DNA of 64,000 bases from Cyanobacteria bacterium SZAS LIN-3 (lineage in GTDB: Bacteria > Cyanobacteriota > Vampirovibrionia > Obscuribacterales > Obscuribacteraceae). This document shows, piece after piece, positions 8,448 through 16,568 of this stretch. The notes below the pieces were generated by a model. The model did not search any database. It was not told the DNA's origin and worked only from the letters and a program-made list of their open reading frames with translations. The stretch is taken from assembly GCA_018266215.1 (NCBI GenBank), contig JAFEAV010000027.1:1-64000 (forward strand), given 5' to 3'. The translations under genes and the position numbers were made by a program. The stretch's first letter is position 1; each line of letters begins with the position of its first letter.

Positions 8448-9503
8448 ATGAAAGTCGCCCGGTACTTCGGGAAGCCATCGTTCAATCCGCATACTTCGAT
8501 GAAACGCGCCGCCGCTCTGACATCGATACTCGGGGCCGTCCTGCTCACCGGCGCCGCTCCTGCACTGGCCCAGCAAAACGTCGGGGGCGTGGATATTTTT
8601 CCGGCGTCCAATATCTGGAATATGAAAATCGACACACTGCCGGTGGATAAGAATTCTAATTCGTATGTCAACGCTCTGGGCGCGACCGGTCGCGTTCATC
8701 CGGACTGGGGCACCAACCCTGCTTATGGGATTCCGTACAACGTAGTCACCGGGCCTGTGACCCAGACCATGGATTTTTCGCCGGGCTATCCCGATGAATG
8801 CGATCCTGGCCCCTATCCCACAGTCACAACGGGTCTAAAAATCGAAGGCAACGACTGGAGTGCGGCCAACGATGGCGACCGCCATGTACTCATGGTCAAT
8901 ACAACCAATGGCGTCCTCTACGAACTCTATAACACTTCAGCCCCTCCGCCCCAGGCCTGGGCCGGGGCAGTTTACCCACTCAGCTCCAACGCCCTGAGGC
9001 CCGAGGGCTGGACCTCCGCCGACGCCGCCGGACTGCCGATTTTCCCGGCCCTGGTCAATTATCCCGAAACCGCCGCCGGCCCGATTAAACATGCCTTTCG
9101 CTTCACCGGCCACCGGGCCAACGGCCATATCTGGCCGGCCCGCCACTCGGCCGGTTCGGCCACTCCGGGAGCCCCTCCTTTCGGCCAGCGCTTTCGTCTG
9201 AAAAAATCATTCAATATAAATGCATTTACGACTGATCCATTGATCCGGCGCATACTGACGGCACTGAAAGAATACGGCATGTTCTACGCCGACTACGGCT
9301 CAAACTGGTATATCACAGGTGCTCCGCACCCGAGCTGGGACGACAACGCCGTAGACCAACTGAAACAACTCAAGGGCTCGGACTTCGAAGCCGTGGACGA
9401 ATCGGCCTATATGATAACGCCGGACTCCGCCATAGCAGGGTTGCGAAAACCCGCCCCAAAGCCTGTCCCGACACCAGGTAAGCCGTGGCCCAAGTTCAAG
9501 TAA
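8448..9503 (+). CDS. Secreted protein of unknown function (WN-x-PVD type)
   Basis: A 351-residue exported protein. The ATG at 8448 has GAGG about 6 nt upstream; an ATG at 8499 would give a tighter signal peptide (MKRAAALTSILGAVLLTG...ALA) but has no ribosome site. The mature protein has conserved-looking blocks: FPASNIWNMKIDTLPVD, HPDWGTNPAYGIPYNVV, FRFTGHRANGHIWPARH and YGMFYADYGSNWYITG. From memory, secreted proteins with an IWNxPVxxLPVD opening occur in actinobacteria and acidobacteria without assigned function. Its 3' end overlaps the next gene by 19 nt, so it heads an operon with the two TadE/TadG-like genes. Confidence 0.65.
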   Translation: MKVARYFGKPSFNPHTSMKRAAALTSILGAVLLTGAAPALAQQNVGGVDIFPASNIWNMKIDTLPVDKNSNSYVNALGATGRVHPDWGTNPAYGIPYNVVTGPVTQTMDFSPGYPDECDPGPYPTVTTGLKIEGNDWSAANDGDRHVLMVNTTNGVLYELYNTSAPPPQAWAGAVYPLSSNALRPEGWTSADAAGLPIFPALVNYPETAAGPIKHAFRFTGHRANGHIWPARHSAGSATPGAPPFGQRFRLKKSFNINAFTTDPLIRRILTALKEYGMFYADYGSNWYITGAPHPSWDDNAVDQLKQLKGSDFEAVDESAYMITPDSAIAGLRKPAPKPVPTPGKPWPKFK

Positions 9504-10399
9504 ACCGGCGGTCGCAGGGCAACATGCTCATTTTGTGCATCGCCATGTTTGCGCTGCTTATAGCAATCGTGGGCCTGGGCTTCGGTGTCTATTTCCTCTT
9601 TTTCCAACAAAAACGTCTGCAAACGAAGTGCGAAGACCTTGCTCTCAAAGCCGCCCAGCAACTCAATCTCAACGATTATGCAGGCAAACTCAACAACCTG
9701 CAGGCCCGCTCGCGCGAGCTGGTATATAACAGCAGGCAGCTTAGCAATGCCACCGAAGATGACAATTACAGGGAGTTCGCACCGCTAGCGGCGCAAGTGA
9801 TGAATCAATCAAGGGACGGTGCGATACTGGTCGATGACGAGCGCAAAAAATATGTATCCGCTTCGCTGAGCAAACTGCGCCAGTTGATCAAAAACGCTTC
9901 GCCCTCTGATGGCAAGGCTCTGACTGTGGCTAATGCCTCCGCCGACGCAGGCGAAGTCATGGATTTTAAAGTCGGCCATCTGGCCGGCTCAAAGAGCACG
10001 TCTAATGTCGAAGTGCTGGAGGGGCCACCGGATCTTTTTGAATGGGACCTGAGTAAAAACTATATCCGGCGCGGCAAGGGTGTTAATCTCTACCGGGCGG
10101 CGGTCAATTTAAAATTACCGGCCCCGGACGATGATCTAAATTTCGAGCTGGCACCACTTGCAGCGCCGGTCAAAGGCACGGTAGCGCCGCTGAGACTGAC
10201 ATCGGGCGAAGGCTTTCAAAACACTTTGAGCCTGAGGGAAAACTACAAAGATCTACCCGGCACCTGCAAGTGGAGTCCTTCGGCGGTACAAATAACGATG
10301 ACGGCTGAGGTCAGGGAAACCGCTGCTGCTAAACTGAAAAGCTCAACCAGAGCCGCCAGTACAGCCTGTACCAACGGCGCCGGCAGCGAAATAAAATAG
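9485..10399 (+). CDS. TadG-like pilus-assembly/secretion protein
   Basis: A 304-residue membrane-anchored protein. A GTG start at 9485, inside the end of the previous gene and preceded by AGGT, gives RRSQGNMLILCIAMFALLI, a positively charged stretch with Gly followed by a single transmembrane helix, then LQTKCEDLALKAAQQLN. This matches the TadG/TadE-like prepilin layout (RRGQG, hydrophobic helix, Q-x-x-x-D-x-A-A-L-A-A). The large C-terminal part would be periplasmic and has no recognisable domain. TadE/TadG proteins are minor pilins of the Flp/Tad system; no TadA ATPase or TadB/C platform gene is in the window, so assembly would depend on genes elsewhere. Confidence 0.6.
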   Translation: MAQVQVNRRSQGNMLILCIAMFALLIAIVGLGFGVYFLFFQQKRLQTKCEDLALKAAQQLNLNDYAGKLNNLQARSRELVYNSRQLSNATEDDNYREFAPLAAQVMNQSRDGAILVDDERKKYVSASLSKLRQLIKNASPSDGKALTVANASADAGEVMDFKVGHLAGSKSTSNVEVLEGPPDLFEWDLSKNYIRRGKGVNLYRAAVNLKLPAPDDDLNFELAPLAAPVKGTVAPLRLTSGEGFQNTLSLRENYKDLPGTCKWSPSAVQITMTAEVRETAAAKLKSSTRAASTACTNGAGSEIK

Positions 10400-10411
10400 G
10401 CTCAGAATTCA

Positions 10412-10969
10412 TTGACTGCAAAGAAATCACGTTCCAATCGAGGCGGTTATCAGATCAGCGAATTCGCCGTTTCGCTGCTCTTTCTCTTTGGCTGCGTCGT
10501 GCTGCCCCTGCTCAACCTGAGCGTTATTCCCCTGCGCTGGGGACTGGGCAATTCAATCGTCAACACCACAGTGGGACAGAAAGCTAAGGCCGAAACGCTC
10601 AGCGCCGCGCTCAAAACCAGTGCCGGGCAGGACGATGTAATTGCCGCCCTGAACAAACTGAGCGGCATCACAGTAAAATCCTCAAATCTGGCGTTGATTA
10701 TTGAATCGGCCAAGCTGCAGGGTCAGAGCAAAACAATAACAAAGCCTGGCAGCATAGACAGAGACTGGTTGCCGGACGGACCACTCGGACCTTACGTCTA
10801 CCGCCTGGACTTAAGCGTAGACTGCGATATAGCACCACTGGTGGTACTGCCCGCGCCGGTCAAAATACCGGGCCTTACCTCGGCATTTGCCGTCAAGTTT
10901 CACGATGCGGCGGTATGGGAAAATACCGGCCGCGATCCGGCCAGCGGCGAATTTTTCCTCAACGAGTGA
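10412..10969 (+). CDS. TadE-like pseudopilin-type membrane protein
   Basis: A 185-residue protein read from a TTG at 10412, 12 bp after the preceding stop. The N-terminus has a basic stretch (KKSRSNRGGYQ), Ser-Glu at ISEFAV, and a hydrophobic helix FAVSLLFLFGCVVLPLLNL. This resembles the TadE pattern in which a Glu follows the Gly cleavage region just before the helix. The rest is predicted periplasmic (strand-rich, YVYRLDLSVDCDIAPLVVL). Together with the upstream TadG-like gene it forms a probable minor-pilin pair. The start is uncertain because no good ribosome site is visible. Confidence 0.55.
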   Translation: MTAKKSRSNRGGYQISEFAVSLLFLFGCVVLPLLNLSVIPLRWGLGNSIVNTTVGQKAKAETLSAALKTSAGQDDVIAALNKLSGITVKSSNLALIIESAKLQGQSKTITKPGSIDRDWLPDGPLGPYVYRLDLSVDCDIAPLVVLPAPVKIPGLTSAFAVKFHDAAVWENTGRDPASGEFFLNE

Positions 10970-10985
10970 AGACCCACAGACCTGC

Positions 10986-11669
10986 TCAGTGCGGCACACG
11001 CAAGCGATAGCCAATCTTGCGACTGCTTTCAATAACCGATTGCGACTCGTCATCCGAGTCATCAAGCTTCTGGCGGATGCGTCGCACCGAAGTGCGGACG
11101 GCATCGGATGAAGCCTCACTGTCAAAAGACCAGACCCTCTGCAAAATTGCCTCGGTACTGAACATTTCCCCCGGGCGCCGCATGAGCAGCTCAAGCAGGG
11201 CAAACTCCTTGGGGGTCAGATGAACCTCCACACCACCCTTGAAAAATTTATGGCTGACAAAATCCATCTCCAGGTGGCCCACCTTGAGCGTGCTGCTCAC
11301 CGGCGTGGACGGACGCCGCGCCAGCGCTCGCAGGCGGGCGGACAATTCACGCATATGAAATGGTTTACTCAGATAGTCATCAGCACCGGAATCTAGACCC
11401 ATCTCCTTATCATCGATGCGACTCTTTCCCGTCAGCATCAGGATAGGGGCGGTACCACCGTCCTGCCTGTATTTGCGACATATCTCGACGCCGGTCATAC
11501 CCGGCAGATCCCAGTCCAGGATAATAATGTCGTGAGTTCCCTGTCGGGCATATTCATAGCCTTCCAGACCATTGTGGCAAATATCCAGGGCATAGCCTTC
11601 GCTTGTCAACCACTCGTCAACAAGGAAAGTCAGGTCCTGGTCGTCCTCCACAATCAAAATTTTAGGCAT
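10986..11669 (-). CDS. OmpR/PhoB-family response regulator (module 1)
   Basis: A 227-residue response regulator. The receiver starts MPKILIVEDDQD (acidic pocket EDD) with the phospho-acceptor Asp in IIILDWDLPGMTG near residue 51 and the conserved Lys in YLSKPFHMREL near 101. The C-terminal winged helix (HLTPKEFALLELLMRRPGE; SSDAVRTSVRRIRQKL; IGYRL) is the OmpR/PhoB type that binds tandem direct DNA repeats. It is divergent from the histidine kinase at 11778 with a 108 bp shared promoter region. A second module with the same two gene types in reversed order lies at 14982-17252, and both regulators are exactly 227 residues. Confidence 0.93.
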   Translation of the reverse strand: MPKILIVEDDQDLTFLVDEWLTSEGYALDICHNGLEGYEYARQGTHDIIILDWDLPGMTGVEICRKYRQDGGTAPILMLTGKSRIDDKEMGLDSGADDYLSKPFHMRELSARLRALARRPSTPVSSTLKVGHLEMDFVSHKFFKGGVEVHLTPKEFALLELLMRRPGEMFSTEAILQRVWSFDSEASSDAVRTSVRRIRQKLDDSDDESQSVIESSRKIGYRLRVPH

Positions 11670-11777
11670 TTCTTATCTACCCCGGCCGGCTCATGAAACA
11701 ATATACGCTGACGCACACTGTTGCACAATCTCTGGGCGGTCATTCCCAGAAGGTAAATCTGGAGTTTTCACCAATAG

Positions 11778-13286
11778 ATGTCTAGCAAGACAAGCTGGTC
11801 CGGTTTATCACTGTCGACGAAGGGTCTTATCCTCCTGGCCATACCGCTGTGCCTGCAAATAATCTCCGGCGCCACGCTCTTCCACCTGCAGCAGGAGGCG
11901 GAAGCCGAAGCCCAGCGCGCAATAGAAGCACAAAGCATATCGGCTGAGATTAACAATCTTATGGCCGACATGCTCAAACTGGTGCGCTGCTCTCGTAAAT
12001 TTGAACCAAACGACTGGGAAAAAGCCGGATACAAGGGCTTTTTGTCCCCCGAATATCGCTTTTTGATGCAGGAGGTCCGGCGCCAGTACGCCAAACTGGA
12101 CGAAATAACCCGGGCCAAACCAGCGCTGAATCGCACCGTCATGAAGGCGAAAGAGCCTTTTGACGAAGCGATGATCATGTTCGAGGCGGCCAACAAAGAG
12201 ATCCTGGCAGGCAATATCGATAAGGTCCTGGCGGCTAATCAGGAAAAGTCCAATCGACTGCAGGATTTGTGCGGCGACTTTGTCTCCCAGGAGCTGCTGG
12301 TACTGGCAAAAAACCAGGAAATTTTTGCCGAGGGCAGCACACGCAAACAGGGCGAAATCCGGCGGCAGATTGTCTATATCACTTTTGGCATGGTACTGGC
12401 GATGATCCTGCTCAGCTTGATGCTGGCCAGGTTTTTAGTGCAGACAATCACATCGAGGCTGAAAATCATGTCCGACAACGCCGTGCGACTGGCCTCGCAA
12501 CAGCCGCTCCACAGGCCAATTGAAGGCAGCGATGAGATAGCCGAACTGGACCACGCCTTTCACCGCATGGCCGACTCCCTCGACGAAGCGGCCTTTGCCA
12601 AGCAAGAGCTGTACAACATGCTCACCCATGATCTGCGCACTCCCCTGACCGCCATACAGGGCTCACTGGAAATGTTGTCCATGGATCGCGGAGGAGAATT
12701 CAACGAGCGCAGCAAAAAACTGATCAAGGTCGCGATGCGAAACAGCACCAGAACAATGGGTCTGGTCAATGACCTGCTCGACAGCCAGAAGCTGGAAGCC
12801 AACATGCTCAAGCCGGATACCGAAAAGGTGCATCTGGAGGATATCTTTGAAGGTGTCAATCTCGATCTCAAGGGATGGATCGAAGAAAAAGGCCTGCATC
12901 TCACCTTTGAACCAACTGAAATCACAGTGCTGGCCGATGAAGGAATGCTCGGCCGCATACTCTTCAATCTCATCTCCAACGCCATCAAATATTCCCCGGC
13001 CGGAGGCACCATCGCCATCAAGGCGACTGCCGGCGCATCCATGGCGGAGATAACAGTCACAGACGAGGGACCGGGAATTCCCAGACATATGCTCAAAACA
13101 GTATTTGATCGCTTTCAGCAAATCGAAAATAGAGACGGCTCAGGCAAAGATACCGTAGCCAAGCTGGGCTCCGGCCTGGGGCTGTCCATCTGCCAGCAAT
13201 TTGTCGAGCTACACGGCGGAAAAATCTGGGTAACGAGCGAAGTTGGCCACGGCAGTGTCTTTCATTTCACGATGCCACTGGCCTGA
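11778..13286 (+). CDS. Membrane sensor histidine kinase (module 1)
   Basis: A 502-residue sensor kinase. Transmembrane helix 1 is near residues 13-35 (KGLILLAIPLCLQIISGATL) and helix 2 near 195-220. They enclose a helical periplasmic domain of about 160 residues without recognised ligand motif (CHASE3-like length). A HAMP linker (ASQQPLHRPIEGSDEIAEL) leads to HisKA with His284 in MLTHDLRTPLTAIQG. The catalytic domain shows the N box NLISNAIKYSP, G1 DEGPGIP and G2 GSGLGLSIC. It should phosphorylate the divergently encoded regulator at 10986. The kinase at 14982 is its close paralog. Confidence 0.93.
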   Translation: MSSKTSWSGLSLSTKGLILLAIPLCLQIISGATLFHLQQEAEAEAQRAIEAQSISAEINNLMADMLKLVRCSRKFEPNDWEKAGYKGFLSPEYRFLMQEVRRQYAKLDEITRAKPALNRTVMKAKEPFDEAMIMFEAANKEILAGNIDKVLAANQEKSNRLQDLCGDFVSQELLVLAKNQEIFAEGSTRKQGEIRRQIVYITFGMVLAMILLSLMLARFLVQTITSRLKIMSDNAVRLASQQPLHRPIEGSDEIAELDHAFHRMADSLDEAAFAKQELYNMLTHDLRTPLTAIQGSLEMLSMDRGGEFNERSKKLIKVAMRNSTRTMGLVNDLLDSQKLEANMLKPDTEKVHLEDIFEGVNLDLKGWIEEKGLHLTFEPTEITVLADEGMLGRILFNLISNAIKYSPAGGTIAIKATAGASMAEITVTDEGPGIPRHMLKTVFDRFQQIENRDGSGKDTVAKLGSGLGLSICQQFVELHGGKIWVTSEVGHGSVFHFTMPLA

Positions 13287-13461
13287 CGCTGACGGCGGAC
13301 GCTCAATAAATCCTAGCCAGCAGCACGTCTTCAAATGTACTTCCCAGGGTACAGTCGAGGGGGTTTGACGTGCTGCCGGTTCGGACTCCATCCGCGAGAA
13401 AAAGGTGTTGCGGGGTGCATGACTAGAAGATAACCGACCTTACCGGGCGGTAATGTGTACA

Positions 13462-13483
13462 TAACGTGGCAGTATCGTGGCAG
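13462..13483. promoter_or_regulatory. 11-bp tandem direct repeat resembling a PhoB-type box (copy A)
   Basis: Two adjacent 11-bp units, TAACGTGGCAG and TATCGTGGCAG, differ at one position. The heptamer CGTGGCA recurs at 13465 and 13476. OmpR/PhoB-type regulators bind direct repeats with this 10-11 bp period. It sits between the convergent 3' ends of the kinase ending at 13286 and the reductase ending at 13520, so which promoter it would serve is unclear. A 13-bp match to copy B (ATAACGTGGCAGT at 13461 and 14961) lies exactly 1500 bp away. Confidence 0.45.
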
Positions 13484-13519
13484 TGTGTAAAATGGCCGCC
13501 CGCTCAGCCTGTCCAAAAT

Positions 13520-14359
13520 TCAACCGGCAATAGACTCTATTTCCGCCACCTCGGCCTCGGAAAGCGCCAGCTCAAGCGCCTCCAGGTCGGCGCGCATATG
13601 AGCGGTGCTGGTGGTCCCGGTCAGGGGCAACAGGCCCAGCTGCACGGCAAAACGAAAAATCACCTGGGTGGCCTCGGCGCCCAGTCTTTTGGCCGCGGTG
13701 CGAACAACATCGGTACCCAGTACACGAGGATTGGCAGTGAGCAGAGAAAAGCCCTGATAAACAATATTATTGGTACGGCAAATTTCACGCACTTCGCGGT
13801 CCCAGCCCATACTGGCATAGCAGCGGTTTTGCACGACCATCGGCTTGACTTTGGCCCGGGAGCAGAGCAGGAACAACTGGCCGGCGCTGACATTACTGAC
13901 GCCTATAATGCGCGCCTTACCCCGGGCGTAAATTTCCTCTATGGCCGCCCACACTTCCCAGTCCTGCTCGGAGAGACCGGTGCGGACATAAGGCCCGTGC
14001 AAAACATAGGAATCGACATGGTCTGTATGAAGATGCTGTAGAGAACTGTCCACCGACTGCCGCACCTGCGTTGTCAGATTGGCGGAGGGATCATAGGGCA
14101 GGCGATGGTCCTGGCCATCGAGGGAGGTAAATTTAGTCTGCAAAAAAAACGCATCTCTGGTCACGCCTTTTTTGGCCAGCAGTTGCAGGGCCTCACCCAC
14201 GCGGGCCTCATCATAATGCTTCAGCTGATTGGCCGTATCTATGGCCGTAAAGCCGCATTCAACGGCCTTTTGCACCAGATCGGTCGTGGCTTCTTTTTTC
14301 CAGGCGGTGCCATACATTATCTGGGGAATGGCGACATTGTTATAAGCGGTGAGAGTCAT
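13520..14359 (-). CDS. Aldo/keto reductase family oxidoreductase
   Basis: A 279-residue AKR-superfamily enzyme, expected to use NADPH to reduce carbonyl groups. The TIM-barrel signature elements are present: FTAIDTAN with the catalytic Asp, HYDEARVGEAL in the usual YxNExxvG position, FLQTKFTS with the catalytic Lys and YVLHGPY with the catalytic His, then IIGVSNVSAGQL and VVQNRCYAS. The usual catalytic Tyr would be that in NQLKHYDEARVG; the local sequence departs from the common YGN-E pattern, so activity should not be assumed. GAGG lies 5 nt upstream of the ATG. It follows the small gene at 14407 with 47 bp between and may share its transcript. Confidence 0.85.
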   Translation of the reverse strand: MTLTAYNNVAIPQIMYGTAWKKEATTDLVQKAVECGFTAIDTANQLKHYDEARVGEALQLLAKKGVTRDAFFLQTKFTSLDGQDHRLPYDPSANLTTQVRQSVDSSLQHLHTDHVDSYVLHGPYVRTGLSEQDWEVWAAIEEIYARGKARIIGVSNVSAGQLFLLCSRAKVKPMVVQNRCYASMGWDREVREICRTNNIVYQGFSLLTANPRVLGTDVVRTAAKRLGAEATQVIFRFAVQLGLLPLTGTTSTAHMRADLEALELALSEAEVAEIESIAG

Positions 14360-14406
14360 GGGGTCCTCGGACTGGGTCCGAGCATTTTACCGCTTACCGG
14401 GCAAGA

Positions 14407-14856
14407 TTAGCGCCAGGTGAAACAATAGTCCTGGCGAAAGCAAAAGGACTTGGGTTCGTTCGCTCCGGAGTTATCGCCGTCGTCAATCTGCAAAAATTCC
14501 ACGTCCTTGCTGCCGTCCTTGAGCTCGGTATAGGAAAAATCGAGCCGGGGCAGGGATGTGATAATCGAGCGGTGCTGCTGATTGATGGAGACCATCCGCT
14601 GCGCCACAGCCACACGCTCCCGGGGGGTGAGCTTGAAAAGTTCGTCCACAGCAGGCGAGTAGTCTTTCTTTTCCACTCTGCTGACGAGAAACGCCGCCAT
14701 TCGCATAGCCGCCTGGCGGCGACTCTGCTCGATCAAAACCAGTGACGGTTCAAAACTAAGAGCCGCATCCGGTTCAAAACTCTTATCGGCAGGGGTGGTA
14801 GTACCGAATATATAGCGAAAGGAGCGGCGAACGCTCTCGAAAAAACTCTTGCTCAT
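14407..14856 (-). CDS. Small protein of unknown function
   Basis: A 149-residue soluble, probably helical protein beginning MSKSFFESVRRSFRYIFG. It has an Arg-rich helical middle (LIEQSRRQAAMRMAAFLVSRV; FKLTPRERVAVAQRMVSI) and an acidic Asp/Asn-rich C-terminal region. AAGGAAA about 7 nt upstream supports the ATG. No domain is recognised. Copy B of the CGTGGCA direct repeat is 95-116 bp upstream of its start, making it and the reductase after it the best candidates for control by the neighbouring PhoB-type regulators (inference). Confidence 0.6.
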   Translation of the reverse strand: MSKSFFESVRRSFRYIFGTTTPADKSFEPDAALSFEPSLVLIEQSRRQAAMRMAAFLVSRVEKKDYSPAVDELFKLTPRERVAVAQRMVSINQQHRSIITSLPRLDFSYTELKDGSKDVEFLQIDDGDNSGANEPKSFCFRQDYCFTWR

Positions 14857-14950
14857 GGTAATTTTCCTTCAGTCCAGCAAATCAGCGGCGGATGAATGCC
14901 TGCTTTCCATGGCTGAAGACTAAATTGTTTGCGTGGCCCTATTGTGATGG

Positions 14951-14972
14951 CAACGTGGCAATAACGTGGCAG
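14951..14972. promoter_or_regulatory. 11-bp tandem direct repeat resembling a PhoB-type box (copy B)
   Basis: Two adjacent 11-bp units, CAACGTGGCAA and TAACGTGGCAG; the heptamer CGTGGCA is at 14954 and 14965, the same 11-bp period as copy A. It lies upstream of the leftward gene starting at 14856 and just downstream of the kinase gene ending at 14982. Position and period fit a response-regulator site, but this is by eye only. Confidence 0.45.
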
Positions 14973-14981
14973 TCGCAGGGG

Positions 14982-16448
14982 TCAGACGCTGGGGATGGTG
15001 AAGTGAAAGACGCTGCCCTGACCGCGCTCACTCGAGACCCAGATCTTGCCCCCATGAATGGTCACGAGCTGCTTGCAGATGGCCAGGCCCAGACCACTGC
15101 CCTTGCGCGCCTGCGGGTCGCCGCCGACCTGCTGGAAACGCTCAAAGACTGACTTGAGCATGTCCCTGGGAATGCCAGGTCCCTGATCGGCCACCGTAAT
15201 CTCGACAAACTTGCCCGATTCGGTCGCACCAAGGGCGATGCTGTCACCCTCCTTGGAATACTTGACGGCGTTGGACACAAGATTGAGAAGCACCCGAACA
15301 AGTTTCTCCTGATCGCCGCGCACAAATAAATCCGAGTCTTCAATCTGAAATTTGATACCATGCTCGGCCACCCAATCTTCAAGAATCAGCCGCACCTGCT
15401 CAAAAAGCTCAGCTACACATACTTCTTCTTGCTCGATTGTGAGCATGTTTGATTCAATTTTTTGACTATCAAGCAAATCATTGATCAAACCCATCATGTG
15501 GAAACTGTTGCGGTCAGCCAGTCGTGCCAGCTTTTGCCCACGCTCATTGGCCTCACCGAGCAGTCCCTGCTTTTGCATCTCCAGATAACCCTGGATGAAA
15601 GTCAGCGGTGTGCGCAGATCATGGGTGAGCATGCTGACAAATTCCTGCTTCAAGCGAGCCGATTCGATAATCGTATCGGCCATCTGATGGAAGGCCAGGT
15701 CCAGCTCTCCGATCTCATCATGGCCGCCCAGGGCCGGCGCCAGAGGCTTATCGGAAGCCAGCCTGGCGGCATTTTCGCCCATTATTTTGAGCCTGACTAC
15801 AATCGTCTTGAAGAAAAAGAGAGCCATGAAAAGTACAAGAACAATATTGAAAACAAGCGCGCCATAGGCCAGTTGCGCCACGCGGGAGCGAATCTGTTGC
15901 TGCTTCAAATTGCTGTTGAGGGCATACTCCTGTTCATGGCGGGCCACTATTTGCAGTTCATTGGCCAGGACACCGTGCAAAAGCTGTCCCAGTCGCTCAG
16001 ATTTGACCCGATGCGTGGCCAGCACTTCATCAATATGTCCGGAGAGAATCAGCGACATGGCCTCATCCAGTATGGCCCGAGCTTCAGCGATTGATTTTGA
16101 AGACTGCCGCACATTTTTATTTAATTCGGGATGATCCTTTGTCAGAGCGTCGAGCTTTTCGTACTGCAGCTGCACCCGGTCAAACACAGCCTGATAAGAG
16201 GTATCCAGACGTTCACGCACGGTGTAGGCAGTGGCGGCGGAAGTACTCACTTTTTTGTACAGGGTATAAATATCAGTCGTTGCCTGACTGACAAGATTGG
16301 AAATGCGACTGGCCTCAATCGCCCGCTGTGCCTCAGCCTCCGCCTCATTGAGATAATTGGTGAGCATAAAAACAAAACCAAACTCAAACACTAGCGGGAC
16401 GCAGAAAAGAATCAATCCTTTTGCCGTGAGTGAAAGGTTAGACCACAT
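14982..16448 (-). CDS. Membrane sensor histidine kinase (module 2)
   Basis: A 488-residue sensor kinase from the ATG at 16448, chosen because MWSNLSLTAKGLILF aligns with the start of the paralog at 11778 (SGLSLSTKGLILL); the frame extends to a TTG at 16502. It has a transmembrane helix near 10-30, a helical periplasmic sensor region, a second helix near 185-210 (LVFNIVLVLFMALFFF), HAMP, HisKA with His276 in MLTHDLRTPLTFIQGYLEM, and an ATPase domain with NLVSNAVKYS, DQGPGIP and GSGLGLAIC. It is divergent from the regulator at 16569. The periplasmic halves of the two paralogs differ most, which suggests different stimuli. Confidence 0.92.
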   Translation of the reverse strand: MWSNLSLTAKGLILFCVPLVFEFGFVFMLTNYLNEAEAEAQRAIEASRISNLVSQATTDIYTLYKKVSTSAATAYTVRERLDTSYQAVFDRVQLQYEKLDALTKDHPELNKNVRQSSKSIAEARAILDEAMSLILSGHIDEVLATHRVKSERLGQLLHGVLANELQIVARHEQEYALNSNLKQQQIRSRVAQLAYGALVFNIVLVLFMALFFFKTIVVRLKIMGENAARLASDKPLAPALGGHDEIGELDLAFHQMADTIIESARLKQEFVSMLTHDLRTPLTFIQGYLEMQKQGLLGEANERGQKLARLADRNSFHMMGLINDLLDSQKIESNMLTIEQEEVCVAELFEQVRLILEDWVAEHGIKFQIEDSDLFVRGDQEKLVRVLLNLVSNAVKYSKEGDSIALGATESGKFVEITVADQGPGIPRDMLKSVFERFQQVGGDPQARKGSGLGLAICKQLVTIHGGKIWVSSERGQGSVFHFTIPSV

Positions 16449-16568
16449 TTTTGCTTTTAATAAAACCCAAAAAGCCTGGAAGTAATTGCCGCAGTCATGC
16501 AAAGGCGTTGAAGTAAGGGGCGGCTAATCGTATATTGTTCCATGAGATACCCGCTTCGGAGAATAGTA

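Noticed and set aside
11713..11727. GCACA repeated at 10-bp period between the module 1 regulator and kinase
   Set aside because: The two pentamers are too short, and no equivalent occurs between the module 2 genes; it may be chance, though a regulator site is not excluded.
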